Origin: Nonomuraea sp. SYSU D8015
Lineage (GTDB): Bacteria > Actinomycetota > Actinomycetes > Streptosporangiales > Streptosporangiaceae
Reading direction: 5' to 3'
Assembly: GCF_008065375.1 (NCBI RefSeq)
Contig: NZ_VJYI01000018.1
Location: 163,932-227,931, forward strand
Length of the DNA: 64,000 bases
This document shows, piece after piece, positions 1-7,869 of this stretch. A program made the translations under genes and the position numbers. The notes below the pieces were generated by a model, which saw nothing but the letters and a program-made list of their open reading frames with translations, was not told the DNA's origin and ran no database searches. How positions within the stretch are numbered: the first letter of the stretch is position 1; each line of letters opens with the position of its first letter.

Positions 1-2
1 CG

Positions 3-47
3 CTGAGCCGCGCCGAGCGCGCCCCCGCCACCATAAGCGCCTTCTGA
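3..47 (+). CDS. possible C-terminal end of an upstream gene
   Basis: An open frame enters from the left edge and ends at a TGA at 45-47, giving the tail LSRAERAPATISAF. Codon composition fits a high-GC coding frame, but 14 residues are too few to identify a family. Positions 48-215 hold no convincing gene. Confidence 0.2.
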   Translation: MSRAERAPATISAF

Positions 48-215
48 CACCACCCCACCGCCGTCCGCTCCGGCTCGAATGCGCCTGCACGACGCGGGTG
101 CGGGCGGCGCCGCACGCCGTCCCCGGAGCGGATACGTCGATCTCCCTGATCCGCATGGACCGCTGGCCGAAGGGGCGTCGAACGCCATCTCGCTCAAGAA
201 CTTTATGGAATGAAG

Positions 216-254
216 CGTTCCGTTCTGATATGCTGAGATCAGAACGTTCCGTTC
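216..254. promoter_or_regulatory. operator-like repeats upstream of the NmrA gene
   Basis: A perfect 9-bp inverted repeat (CGTTCTGAT at 221-229, ATCAGAACG at 238-246) overlaps a direct repeat of CGTTCCGTTC (216-225 and 245-254), which are 29 bp apart. The block ends 20 bp before the start codon at 275. This architecture suits a TetR- or HxlR-type dimeric repressor. No regulator is visible to the left inside the window, so the partner is unknown. Confidence 0.55.
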
Positions 255-274
255 CGAACAGATAGGGGTTCGCC

Positions 275-1099
275 ATGACCTTCCTCGTCACCGGTGCCAC
301 CGGGACCGTCGGCCGTCTCGTCGTCGAGGAGCTCCTCGCCGCCGGGCGCCAGGTACGCGCCCTCACCAGGAACCCCGCCCAGGCTGACCTCCCCGAGGGC
401 GTCGAGGTCGTCGCCGGCGACCTGGCCCGGCTCGACACGCTGGCCGGCGTCTTCGACGGCGTCGAGGCCGCGCACCTCATCAACTTCGCGGGCGACGACT
501 ACGCGCCCCTGCCGGACGGCGGCGGACTGGTGAAGCTGGCCGCCCAGGCTGGCGTGCGGCGCGTCACGGTGCTCGGCGGACGCGCGGAGGGCGACTTGGA
601 GCAGGCGCTGGCCGCCACCGACATCGAGTGGACGCTGCTCCACCCGGTCGAGTTCATGTCCAACACGCTGCGCTGGTGGGCGCAGACGGTCAAGACCGAG
701 GGCGTCATCAAGGAGCCGTTCGGCGAGCGGCTGAGCGCGCTGGTGCACGAGCGCGACATCGCCGCCGTGGCCGCGACGGTGCTGGTCGAAGGGGGACACG
801 GCGGCAAGACGTACACGCTGACCGGGCCCGAGGCGATCACGCTCAAGGAGAAGGTCGCGATCCTGGGCGCGGCCATCGGCAGGGACGTGGAGTTCGTGGA
901 GCTGACCGTGGACCAGGCGCGGGCCAAGTGGCGCGGCGACGGCATGGGCGAGGAGACCATCGAGTTCCTCGTCAACGCGCTCGGCAACACGCCGGAGGAG
1001 GGCTACACCGTGGTCCCGACCGTGAAGGAGATCACCGGCCGGGACGCGCGCGGCTTCGCTCAGTGGGCGGCGGAGAACGCCGACGCCTTCCGCGAGTGA
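275..1099 (+). CDS. NmrA-like NAD(P)-binding oxidoreductase (atypical SDR)
   Basis: This 274-residue protein begins MTFLVTGATGTVGRLV, a glycine-rich Rossmann motif (TGATGTVG, residues 6-13) typical of NmrA/QOR2-type atypical short-chain dehydrogenases, and the length is normal for them. It lacks an obvious YxxxK catalytic pair, as many NmrA proteins do, so it may be a redox sensor or quinone reductase. The start is supported by the clean N-terminal fold and by the operator repeats just upstream. Its 3' end overlaps the convergent hydrolase gene by 40 bp. A second NmrA homologue lies at 17545-18354. Confidence 0.85.
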   Translation: MTFLVTGATGTVGRLVVEELLAAGRQVRALTRNPAQADLPEGVEVVAGDLARLDTLAGVFDGVEAAHLINFAGDDYAPLPDGGGLVKLAAQAGVRRVTVLGGRAEGDLEQALAATDIEWTLLHPVEFMSNTLRWWAQTVKTEGVIKEPFGERLSALVHERDIAAVAATVLVEGGHGGKTYTLTGPEAITLKEKVAILGAAIGRDVEFVELTVDQARAKWRGDGMGEETIEFLVNALGNTPEEGYTVVPTVKEITGRDARGFAQWAAENADAFRE

Positions 1100-2130
1100 T
1101 CGGTGACCTCGGGGAAGTCCTCGACCGGCGTGTTCCTGCCCAGCAGGTGCCGGTCGAGGAAGGCGGCGAGGTGGGCGCGGGTGATCCGCAGTGCCCGCTC
1201 GCCGTCGAGCTCCTGAGAGGGGATGCCGAGCGGAGACCGGAGCACGGCGTGGTCGACGAACGAGGAGTGGTCGGTCCCGGCGACCGTGATCCAGCGCTTG
1301 GCGCCGCTCAAGTGGGACCAGGACTTCTTCCATGAGTCGTCCGTACCGTCAGGCGCGTGCGACTTGGATGCTCCGAACATCAGGAACGGCCGGTCCAGGC
1401 GCTGGACGAAAGGCTCGTGGAACGTGCCGTCCAGGTTGGCGCCGGCCTTGATCCTCGTGTCCGCCTTCATGGCGTGAGCAGCGCTGTGGCCGCCGATCGA
1501 GTGGCCGACCATGCCGATCCTGGACCGGTCGATCGACCTGCCCCAGCGGCCCCTGGTCAGCTCGTCCAGCACGAAGCGCACGTCCGCCACCCGGTTCGCC
1601 GTCACCTTGGTGGGGTCCTGGCCCTTCACGCAGGCCAGGCAGGTGGTGGTCCGGCCGTCGGGGAACGTGGTGCCGACCGACTCGTAGGTGTGCTCGACGG
1701 CCGCCACCAGGTATCCCCTGCTGGCGAAGTCCTCGGCCAGCGAGGTCAGGGTGGCGCGCGGGAAGCCGAAACCCGGCGACATGACGACGAGCGGCATGCG
1801 GCCCTTCCGCACGGGAGCGTCGAGCCCGGCATGTGTCCTGACCTTGGTGAGCGCGTCCGGGGCGACGTCGGGGAAGGGCTTCAGGACCGCCGCCGACTCC
1901 TGCGGGGTCAGGTAAGGCGCCCGCTTCCCGGCGGCCTTCCGCGCCGGGTACCACAGCGTGACCATGAGCTCCCGCTCGTCCGCCTCGGGGTTCCAGGGGT
2001 CGGGGCGACTGGAGTCGATCAGGTGCAGGCTGGTCGTGCCGACCGGCTTGGAACCGGTCGGCTCCGGCAGCGGGAGTGCGACGGCCGGCGTGCTGAGGAC
2101 GATCAGGGATGTGGCGAGAATCGTGACCAT
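1060..2130 (-). CDS. secreted alpha/beta hydrolase, PAF-acetylhydrolase/dienelactone-hydrolase type
   Basis: The 356-residue product starts with a hydrophobic signal-like segment ending near AVA (residues 1-18). The nucleophile elbow GHSIGG places the catalytic Ser at residue 211. Asp234 (NLDGTF) and His288 (GTDHSS) complete a plausible triad. The length and the ordering of motifs fit bacterial platelet-activating-factor acetylhydrolase-like lipases; the substrate is unknown. The gene is divergent from the histidine kinase gene, with the palindrome at 2189-2206 between them, so the adjacent two-component system may control it. Confidence 0.85.
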   Translation of the reverse strand: MVTILATSLIVLSTPAVALPLPEPTGSKPVGTTSLHLIDSSRPDPWNPEADERELMVTLWYPARKAAGKRAPYLTPQESAAVLKPFPDVAPDALTKVRTHAGLDAPVRKGRMPLVVMSPGFGFPRATLTSLAEDFASRGYLVAAVEHTYESVGTTFPDGRTTTCLACVKGQDPTKVTANRVADVRFVLDELTRGRWGRSIDRSRIGMVGHSIGGHSAAHAMKADTRIKAGANLDGTFHEPFVQRLDRPFLMFGASKSHAPDGTDDSWKKSWSHLSGAKRWITVAGTDHSSFVDHAVLRSPLGIPSQELDGERALRITRAHLAAFLDRHLLGRNTPVEDFPEVTDHSRKASAFSAAH

Positions 2131-2188
2131 GGGTCCCAGGCTGGCGGCCCCGGGCTCCCGGCCGTCCGCCCCGATCGTCGATCGGCTC

Positions 2189-2206
2189 TTACGACTTTCG
2201 TCGTAA
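2189..2206. promoter_or_regulatory. response-regulator-type palindrome in divergent promoter
   Basis: TTACGAC-TTTC-GTCGTAA is a perfect inverted repeat with 7-bp arms and a 4-bp spacer, in an AT-richer patch between the hydrolase gene and the kinase-regulator operon. Paired TACGAC/GTCGTA arms are typical of sites bound by NarL/LuxR-family response regulators in actinomycetes. Position 35 bp upstream of the kinase start and 59 bp upstream of the hydrolase start suits control of both genes. Confidence 0.7.
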
Positions 2207-2240
2207 TGCCGCTTCCGGCCGGACCCATACGCTGAGGGCC

Positions 2241-3326
2241 ATGCGGTTCGTTCTCCTCGGCGTGGGCGTGTTCGCGCTCTCGTTACCGGTGCTGCACGGC
2301 CAGGCGGGGGTGCCGTCGAGCCTGCCCCTGCCGGTGCTGGTGGCCGTCGCCGCGGCAGCGGGGCTGGCGGCCTGGTGGGTGCGGCGGTCCTGGTGGCCGC
2401 TGGCCGCCGTGGGGGCCGTCACGTACGCATGGCTGGTGATGTGGCCGCCGCTGCTGCTCGCCTCCTACTACGCGGGCCGCTCACTGAGCGGACGGCGCGA
2501 CATCGCCGGTTACCTCGGCGGCAGCCTGGTGGTATGCGGAATCTCCGCGCTGGTCGGCGAGTGGCAGAACGGCCTGCAGGAGATCCTGACCGCCAGTCTG
2601 GGCAACGCGTTGTTCATGGCGCTGGCCGTGATCGGGATGCCGTTCGCGCTCGGCCTCTGGGTACGCGCCAGGAGCGAGATCCAGCGGCGCACCGAACGCG
2701 AGCAGGTCATGCGGGCCGAACAGGCCAGGGCGCAAGAGCGGGCCAGGATCGCGAGGGAGATGCACGACGTCGTGGCGCACCGGGTCTCGCTGATCGTGCT
2801 GCATGCCGGGGCGCTGGAGCTGCGGACGGGCGACGAGGAGACCGCGCGGACGGCGGCCATGATCGGCGGGATCGGCCGGGAGGCGCTGGCCAACCTGCGT
2901 GAGGTGCTCGGCGTGTTGCGCTCGTCCGCGACGGACACCGGGCCGCCGCCCACCCTCGACGATCTGGACCGGCTGCTCGACCAGTCCCGCGCGCTCGGCA
3001 TCGCGGTGACCAGGCATGACGAGGGCGAGGCGCGAGCGGTGGAGCCGACCGTGGAGCGGACCGCGTACCGGGTGGTCCAGGAGGCGCTCACCAACGTGCA
3101 CAAACACGCGGGGGACGCCCGCACGGACGTGCGCATCCGTTACGGGTCCGGGGAGCTGGAGGTGGAGGTGCGCAATGAGGCGCCGGAGTCGCCGCGCCGG
3201 GAGCTGCCGGGCGCGGGCTGGGGGCTCGTGGGCCTGCGGGAGCGGGTGGAGCTGCTCGGCGGCACCCTGCGCACCAGCGCCCAGGAGGGCGGCGGCTTCC
3301 TCGTGAGCGCGAGGATCCCGGCATGA
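2241..3326 (+). CDS. sensor histidine kinase, NarL-type (HisKA_3)
   Basis: The 361-residue membrane kinase has four to five hydrophobic segments in residues 1-140, a short linker, and the dimerisation/phosphoacceptor helix with REMHDVVAH, putting the phosphorylated His at residue 175. The C-terminal HATPase_c domain shows the N box (EALTNVHKHAG) and a G box ending in GAGWGLVGLRERVELLGG. No extracytoplasmic sensor domain of any size is present, so the signal is probably sensed in or at the membrane. It overlaps the response regulator gene by 4 bp (ATGA), indicating translational coupling. Confidence 0.93.
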   Translation: MRFVLLGVGVFALSLPVLHGQAGVPSSLPLPVLVAVAAAAGLAAWWVRRSWWPLAAVGAVTYAWLVMWPPLLLASYYAGRSLSGRRDIAGYLGGSLVVCGISALVGEWQNGLQEILTASLGNALFMALAVIGMPFALGLWVRARSEIQRRTEREQVMRAEQARAQERARIAREMHDVVAHRVSLIVLHAGALELRTGDEETARTAAMIGGIGREALANLREVLGVLRSSATDTGPPPTLDDLDRLLDQSRALGIAVTRHDEGEARAVEPTVERTAYRVVQEALTNVHKHAGDARTDVRIRYGSGELEVEVRNEAPESPRRELPGAGWGLVGLRERVELLGGTLRTSAQEGGGFLVSARIPA

Positions 3327-3970
3327 TCAGGGTGCTCGTGGTCGACGACGAGGAGCTCGTACGGTCGGGGCTGCGGCTGATCCTGGAGGCGGCCGGCGAC
3401 ATCGCGGTCGTCGGCGAGGCCCGCGACGGCGTGGAGGCGGTGTCGGCGGTGACCCGGCTACGGCCGGAGGTCGTGCTGATGGACGTGCGCATGCCGGGCA
3501 TGGACGGCCTGACCGCCGCCGCCCGCCTGCTGTCCAGGCCAGACGCCCCGAAGCTGGTGATGCTGACGACGTTCGACCTGGACGGATACGTTCACGAGGC
3601 GCTCCGGCTGGGCGCGGTCGGATTCCTGCTGAAGGACACGCCGCCCAGGGAGCTGGCCGCCGCCGTCCGAACGGTCGCGGACGGCCAGGCCATGCTCTCC
3701 CCCTCGGTGACCAAGCGCCTGATCGCCTCGTACGTGGACCGCGCCCCCTCCCGCGCCGAGGCCGCCCGCAGGCAGCTGGCCGCGCTCACCGGCCGGGAGG
3801 AGGACGTGATCAGGGCGGTGGCCCGCGGCCTTTCCAACGCCGAGATCGGCCGCGAGCTGCGCCTGACGGAGGCCACGGTGAAGGCGCACGTCAGCCGGGT
3901 GCTGGCCAAGCTGGGCCTGGCCAACCGGGTCCAGGCGGCCATCCTGGTCCACGACGCCGACCTGGGCTAG
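3323..3970 (+). CDS. response regulator, NarL/LuxR family
   Basis: A 215-residue regulator. The N-terminal receiver domain has the acidic pair DDE (residues 8-10), the phosphorylatable Asp54 in LMDVRMPGMDG and Lys near residue 104 (LLKDTPP). The C-terminal LuxR helix-turn-helix (about residues 145-210) contains LTGREEDVIRAVARGLSNAEI and ATVKAHVSRVLAKLGL. It is coupled to the upstream kinase and probably binds the 2189-2206 palindrome. It converges with the ABC operon, overlapping by 4 bp at the stop codons. Confidence 0.95.
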   Translation: MIRVLVVDDEELVRSGLRLILEAAGDIAVVGEARDGVEAVSAVTRLRPEVVLMDVRMPGMDGLTAAARLLSRPDAPKLVMLTTFDLDGYVHEALRLGAVGFLLKDTPPRELAAAVRTVADGQAMLSPSVTKRLIASYVDRAPSRAEAARRQLAALTGREEDVIRAVARGLSNAEIGRELRLTEATVKAHVSRVLAKLGLANRVQAAILVHDADLG

Positions 3971-4980
3971 GCCCCCGGCTGGGAGAGCGCCGCGTAGTGG
4001 CAGGCGGCCTGAGCCTCGGGCACCGCGGGCAGGATCTGCAGGAGCTCCGACCGGCACTTGCCGTCCACCCCGGCCTCGGCCGCCTTCCCGGAGGCCAGCA
4101 CCTGGCAGCGGGCGTGGAAACGGCACCCGCCGGGGATCCGCGTCGGATCCGGCGGCTCGCCGGTCAGCACCACCCGCTCGGGCGACTCCGGCAGCACCGA
4201 CATGAGCGCCTGCGTGTACGGGTGCCGCGGCGCGGTCAGCACCTGCTCGACCGGCCCGGACTCGACGATCCTGCCGAGGTACATCACCGCCACCCGGTCC
4301 GCGATGTTCCACGCCAACCCGAGGTCGTGGGTGACGACCAGCGCCGACAGTCCCAGGTCCGCCCGCAGCCTGAGCAGCAGCGCCAGGATCTCGCCGCGTA
4401 CGGAGGCGTCGAGCGAGGCCACCGGCTCGTCGGCGATCAGCACCTTCGGGTCGAGCGCCAGCGCGCCGGCGATCACTACGCGCTGCCGCTGCCCGCCGGA
4501 CAGCTCGTGCGGGTAACGCAGGAAGAACCGGTCAGGCGGCCTCAGGCCCGCCCTGGACAGGGCCGTGGTCACGACCTCCCGCTCGTCCGGCAGGCCGTGG
4601 ATGCGCGGGCCCTCGGCGACGGCCTCGTACACCGTCTGCCGGGGGTTGAGCGAGCCCATGGGGTCCTGCAGGACGAGCTGCACCTGCCTGCGGTATGCCT
4701 TGAGCGCCTTGGAGCGGTAGTCCAGGACGTTGCCGCCGTAGCGGACCTCCCCGGAGGTGGGGCGTTCGAGGCCGAGCAGCGTGCGGGCCAGCGTGGTCTT
4801 GCCGCAGCCCGACTCGCCGACCAGCGCCACGATCTCGCCCGCGCCGATGGCCAGGTTCACGCCGTCCACGGCGCGGGCCCGCCGGCCCCGCGAGGCGAAC
4901 TCCACGTGCAGGTCGCGGGCTTCGAGAAGGGTGGGCCGGGTCGTCGAGACCGCCTCGGCGGCCGCTTGCGTCTCCGTCAC
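3967..4980 (-). CDS. oppF: oligopeptide ABC transporter ATPase, OppF-like
   Basis: The last gene of the first oligopeptide operon encodes a 337-residue ATPase with Walker A GESGCGKTT (residues 55-63), signature LSGGQRQRV, Walker B VLIADEP and the switch His in VVTHDLG. The C-terminal oligopeptide/dipeptide domain has the conserved GCRFHARC cysteines. I place the start at the GTG at 4978-4980: it has AGGAGG just upstream and overlaps the preceding stop as GTGA. The open frame runs much further upstream, but that part is antisense shadow of the neighbouring ATPase gene. Confidence 0.93.
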   Translation of the reverse strand: MTETQAAAEAVSTTRPTLLEARDLHVEFASRGRRARAVDGVNLAIGAGEIVALVGESGCGKTTLARTLLGLERPTSGEVRYGGNVLDYRSKALKAYRRQVQLVLQDPMGSLNPRQTVYEAVAEGPRIHGLPDEREVVTTALSRAGLRPPDRFFLRYPHELSGGQRQRVVIAGALALDPKVLIADEPVASLDASVRGEILALLLRLRADLGLSALVVTHDLGLAWNIADRVAVMYLGRIVESGPVEQVLTAPRHPYTQALMSVLPESPERVVLTGEPPDPTRIPGGCRFHARCQVLASGKAAEAGVDGKCRSELLQILPAVPEAQAACHYAALSQPGA

Positions 4981-5942
4981 GAGGCCTCCTGTACGTGCAC
5001 GCATGCGGCGGTGCGGCCCGCGCCTGCCGCCCACAGCTCCACGTCCATGGTCGCGCACTCGTCGAGCGCGACCGGGCAGCGCGGGTGGAACGAGCAGCCG
5101 GTCGGGAGCTGCATCGGGTCGGGCGGGTCGCCGCCGAGCCCTTTGGGCGCCAGCCGCGAGACCGGGTCGCCCACCGTCGGGAACGCCGCCGCCAGCGCCC
5201 GGCTGTAGGGATGTCTGGCGTCGTGGAACACCTCGTGCGAGGGGCCGTGCTCGACGACGCGGCCGGCGTACATGACGGCGAGCTGGTCGCACACGTCGGC
5301 GAGCACCGACAGGTCGTGCGAGATCATGATCAGCGAGATGCCGTGCTCGGCCACCAGCTCCTTGATCAGCGTCAGGACCTGGGCCTGGACCATCACGTCG
5401 AGCGCGGTGGTCGGCTCGTCGGCGATGATCAGGCGGGGCGAGCAGGCCAGCGCCATCGCGATCATCACCCGCTGCCGCTGCCCGCCCGACAGCTCGTGCG
5501 GGTAGCTGCGGGCCCGCCAGGCCGGCAGGCCGACCTGTTCGAGCAGCTCGGCCACGCGTTTGCGGGCGGCGTCCGGCTTGGCCAGGTTGTGGACGAGCAG
5601 CGGCTCGGCGATCTGGTCGCCGACCCTGCGTACCGGGTTGAGCCCGTGCTGGGCGCCCTGGAACACGATCGAGGCCTCCGCCCAGCGCACCGCCCGCATG
5701 CGGCCCCACTTCATGGTGAGCACGTCCTCACCGTCGAGCAGGATCCGGCCGCCGACGCGCGCGTCCCGGGGCAGGAGCCGGAGCAGCGCCATGGCCAGCG
5801 TCGACTTGCCGGATCCCGACTCGCCGGCGACTCCGAGTGCTGCTCCGGAGTCGAGGCTCAGCGATACGCCGCGGACCGCGGGCACCTCGCCCGAGGCTAT
5901 GCGGTAGATCACCGACACGTCGTCGAGTTCGAGCAAACTCAT
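4977..5942 (-). CDS. oppD: oligopeptide ABC transporter ATPase, OppD-like
   Basis: The 321-residue ATPase starts MSLLELDDVSV at the ATG overlapping the permease stop (ATGA). Walker A GESGSGKST lies at residues 40-48, the signature is LSGGQRQRV, Walker B LIIADEPTTALD, and the switch His is in MISHDLS. The C-terminal domain ends with GCSFHPRCP and further cysteines, the usual OppD/DppD cysteine cluster. It pairs with OppF as the heterodimeric motor of a peptide or nickel-type importer. Confidence 0.93.
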   Translation of the reverse strand: MSLLELDDVSVIYRIASGEVPAVRGVSLSLDSGAALGVAGESGSGKSTLAMALLRLLPRDARVGGRILLDGEDVLTMKWGRMRAVRWAEASIVFQGAQHGLNPVRRVGDQIAEPLLVHNLAKPDAARKRVAELLEQVGLPAWRARSYPHELSGGQRQRVMIAMALACSPRLIIADEPTTALDVMVQAQVLTLIKELVAEHGISLIMISHDLSVLADVCDQLAVMYAGRVVEHGPSHEVFHDARHPYSRALAAAFPTVGDPVSRLAPKGLGGDPPDPMQLPTGCSFHPRCPVALDECATMDVELWAAGAGRTAACVHVQEAS

Positions 5943-6820
5943 GCGGCCCTCCTGAGCCGGGGGTTGAGCACGGCCTCCAGTGCCCGTCCCACCAGGGTGA
6001 ACGCCATGACGACGGCCAGAATGGCCAGACCGGGGATGAGGATGTACCACCACGCGCCCTGAGTGGCCGCGCCGAAGTCGTAGGAGGCACGCAGCATGGT
6101 CCCCCAGGAGGTCTTGTTCGCGCTGGCGCCGAGGAAGGCCAGCGTGGACTCGGTGACGATGGCGCTGGCGACCTCCAGCGTGGTGCTGGCCAGCAGCAGC
6201 GGCGCCACGTTCGGCAGCACGTGGCGGGTGGTGATGTGCCAATGCCCTGCGCCGAGCGCCTTCGACCGCTCGATGTAGGGCCGTGCCTCCACGGCCAGCG
6301 TCTGCGCCCTGATCAGGCGGGCCGTCGCCGGCCACGTCGTGATCCCGATCGCCATGATGATCGTGAACGTGCTGCCGCCCAGGATGGCCGCCAGCACCAG
6401 CGCCGTGACGAGGGACGGCAGCACCAGGAACCAGTCGGTGACCCGCATGAGCGCGCCGCCGAGCCAGCCGCGGAAATGACCGGCCGCGACGCCGACGACC
6501 AGCCCGATCACGACGCTGAGCAGCGCGGCCAGGAAGCCGATGAGCAGCGACGTACGCGACCCCCACCACACCATCAGCAAGATCGAGCGGCCCGACTCGT
6601 CGGTGCCGAACGGCTCGCTCAGGCTCGGTGGCGCCCACCTCTCCCCCGTGCCGCTGACGACGCTGGTGACGTCCGCGCTGATGAACAGCGGCGCGACGAG
6701 CGCGAGTGCCACAGCGACGACGAGCGTCACCAGGCCGGCCATGCCGCCGCGATGGGTGCGGAAATCGGCCCAGAAGCGGCTCAGCGCCAACCGCCTGCGG
6801 GCCGCGGCGGGACTCGTCAT
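5939..6820 (-). CDS. oppC: oligopeptide ABC transporter permease, OppC-like
   Basis: A 293-residue inner-membrane permease with an N-terminal TM helix, an extracytoplasmic loop holding the GTDESGRS motif characteristic of DppC/OppC, and five further TM helices carrying the BPD_transp_1 EAA loop (RSKALGAGHWHITTRHVLPN). It overlaps its neighbours by 4 bp on both sides. It would form the translocation channel with the OppB-like protein. Confidence 0.92.
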   Translation of the reverse strand: MTSPAAARRRLALSRFWADFRTHRGGMAGLVTLVVAVALALVAPLFISADVTSVVSGTGERWAPPSLSEPFGTDESGRSILLMVWWGSRTSLLIGFLAALLSVVIGLVVGVAAGHFRGWLGGALMRVTDWFLVLPSLVTALVLAAILGGSTFTIIMAIGITTWPATARLIRAQTLAVEARPYIERSKALGAGHWHITTRHVLPNVAPLLLASTTLEVASAIVTESTLAFLGASANKTSWGTMLRASYDFGAATQGAWWYILIPGLAILAVVMAFTLVGRALEAVLNPRLRRAA

Positions 6821-7869
6821 GCGGACCTCACCCTCGGGTCGAGCATGTGGTAGACCACGTCGGCCAGCGTGTTCATGACGACCACCGCCACGGTGATCAG
6901 CAGGAACGTGCCCTGCATGAGCGTGAAGTCAGGCACCCGGACCGCCTCGTAGAACAGTTGCCCCAGGCCCGGCCAGGTGTAGATGGTCTCCACGGTGACC
7001 GCGCCGCCGACCACGAATCCGATGCGCATGAAGACCAGCGTCACCGTGGGCAGCAACGCGTTGGGCACCGCGTGGCGGCGGCGTACCTCGTCGTCGCGCA
7101 ACCCCTTCGCGCGGGCCACCGTGACGTAGTCCTGGCTGACCTCCTCCAGCAGCGACGACCGCATGACGAGCAGATACTGCGCGTACACCACGGCCACCAG
7201 CGTCAGACACGGCAGCACCATGTGCGAGGCCACGTCCAGGATGTACGCGAACCCGTCGGGCGCGTCCACGCTCTCGATCCCCCGGAAAGGGAACAGGCCG
7301 GGGATCGGCCCGATGCCGACGCCGAACACCATCATGAGCAGCAGCCCGAGCCAGAACGTCGGCACCGACCACAGCACCAGTGACGCCCCCGTGGAGAAGC
7401 GGTCGAACCGGCTGCCGTGCCGCCACCCGGCCCGCGTGCCCTGCCAGATCCCGAGGCTGACCGCGATGACCAGCCCCGTGCCGGCCAGCAGCAGCGTCGG
7501 GCCGAGCCGCTCGCCGATGAGGTCGAGGACCGGCCGCTTGTACTCGTACGAGATGCCGAGGTCCAGGCGGAGCGTCTTGCCGACGAAGTCGAAGAACTGG
7601 TCGATCATCGGCTGGTCCAGGCCGAGCCGCCGCCGTTCCAGGTCGAGCTGCGCGGGGGTCATGTTGCGGCCCTGCGCGAGGTTGCGTACGGGATCGCCGG
7701 GGAGGAGCCGGAACACGAAGAACGTCCCGACGATCACCATGGCGATGCTGAACAGCGCCCCACCAGCCTTCGACAGCGCGTACTGCAGCGTGCCGCGGCG
7801 GGTGGGACGCTCGTCACCAGGGCCCGCCGCCTGGACGGCGGGCTCTGCTGCCTCTAGCGGTGCGGTCAT
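6817..7869 (-). CDS. oppB: oligopeptide ABC transporter permease, OppB-like
   Basis: The 350-residue permease has a roughly 30-residue cytoplasmic lead, the first TM helix, the FRLLPGDPVRNL motif diagnostic of DppB/OppB, and the EAA loop (TVARAKGLRDDEVRRRHAVPNALLP) followed by terminal TM helices. It lies between the binding-protein gene and oppC with 4-bp overlaps, so the whole operon is translationally coupled. Confidence 0.93.
   Translation of the reverse strand: MTAPLEAAEPAVQAAGPGDERPTRRGTLQYALSKAGGALFSIAMVIVGTFFVFRLLPGDPVRNLAQGRNMTPAQLDLERRRLGLDQPMIDQFFDFVGKTLRLDLGISYEYKRPVLDLIGERLGPTLLLAGTGLVIAVSLGIWQGTRAGWRHGSRFDRFSTGASLVLWSVPTFWLGLLLMMVFGVGIGPIPGLFPFRGIESVDAPDGFAYILDVASHMVLPCLTLVAVVYAQYLLVMRSSLLEEVSQDYVTVARAKGLRDDEVRRRHAVPNALLPTVTLVFMRIGFVVGGAVTVETIYTWPGLGQLFYEAVRVPDFTLMQGTFLLITVAVVVMNTLADVVYHMLDPRVRSA

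Noticed and set aside
1..215. A possible regulator gene in the first 215 bp
   Set aside because: Only a 14-residue tail is open in a plausible frame; there is too little sequence to call a gene.
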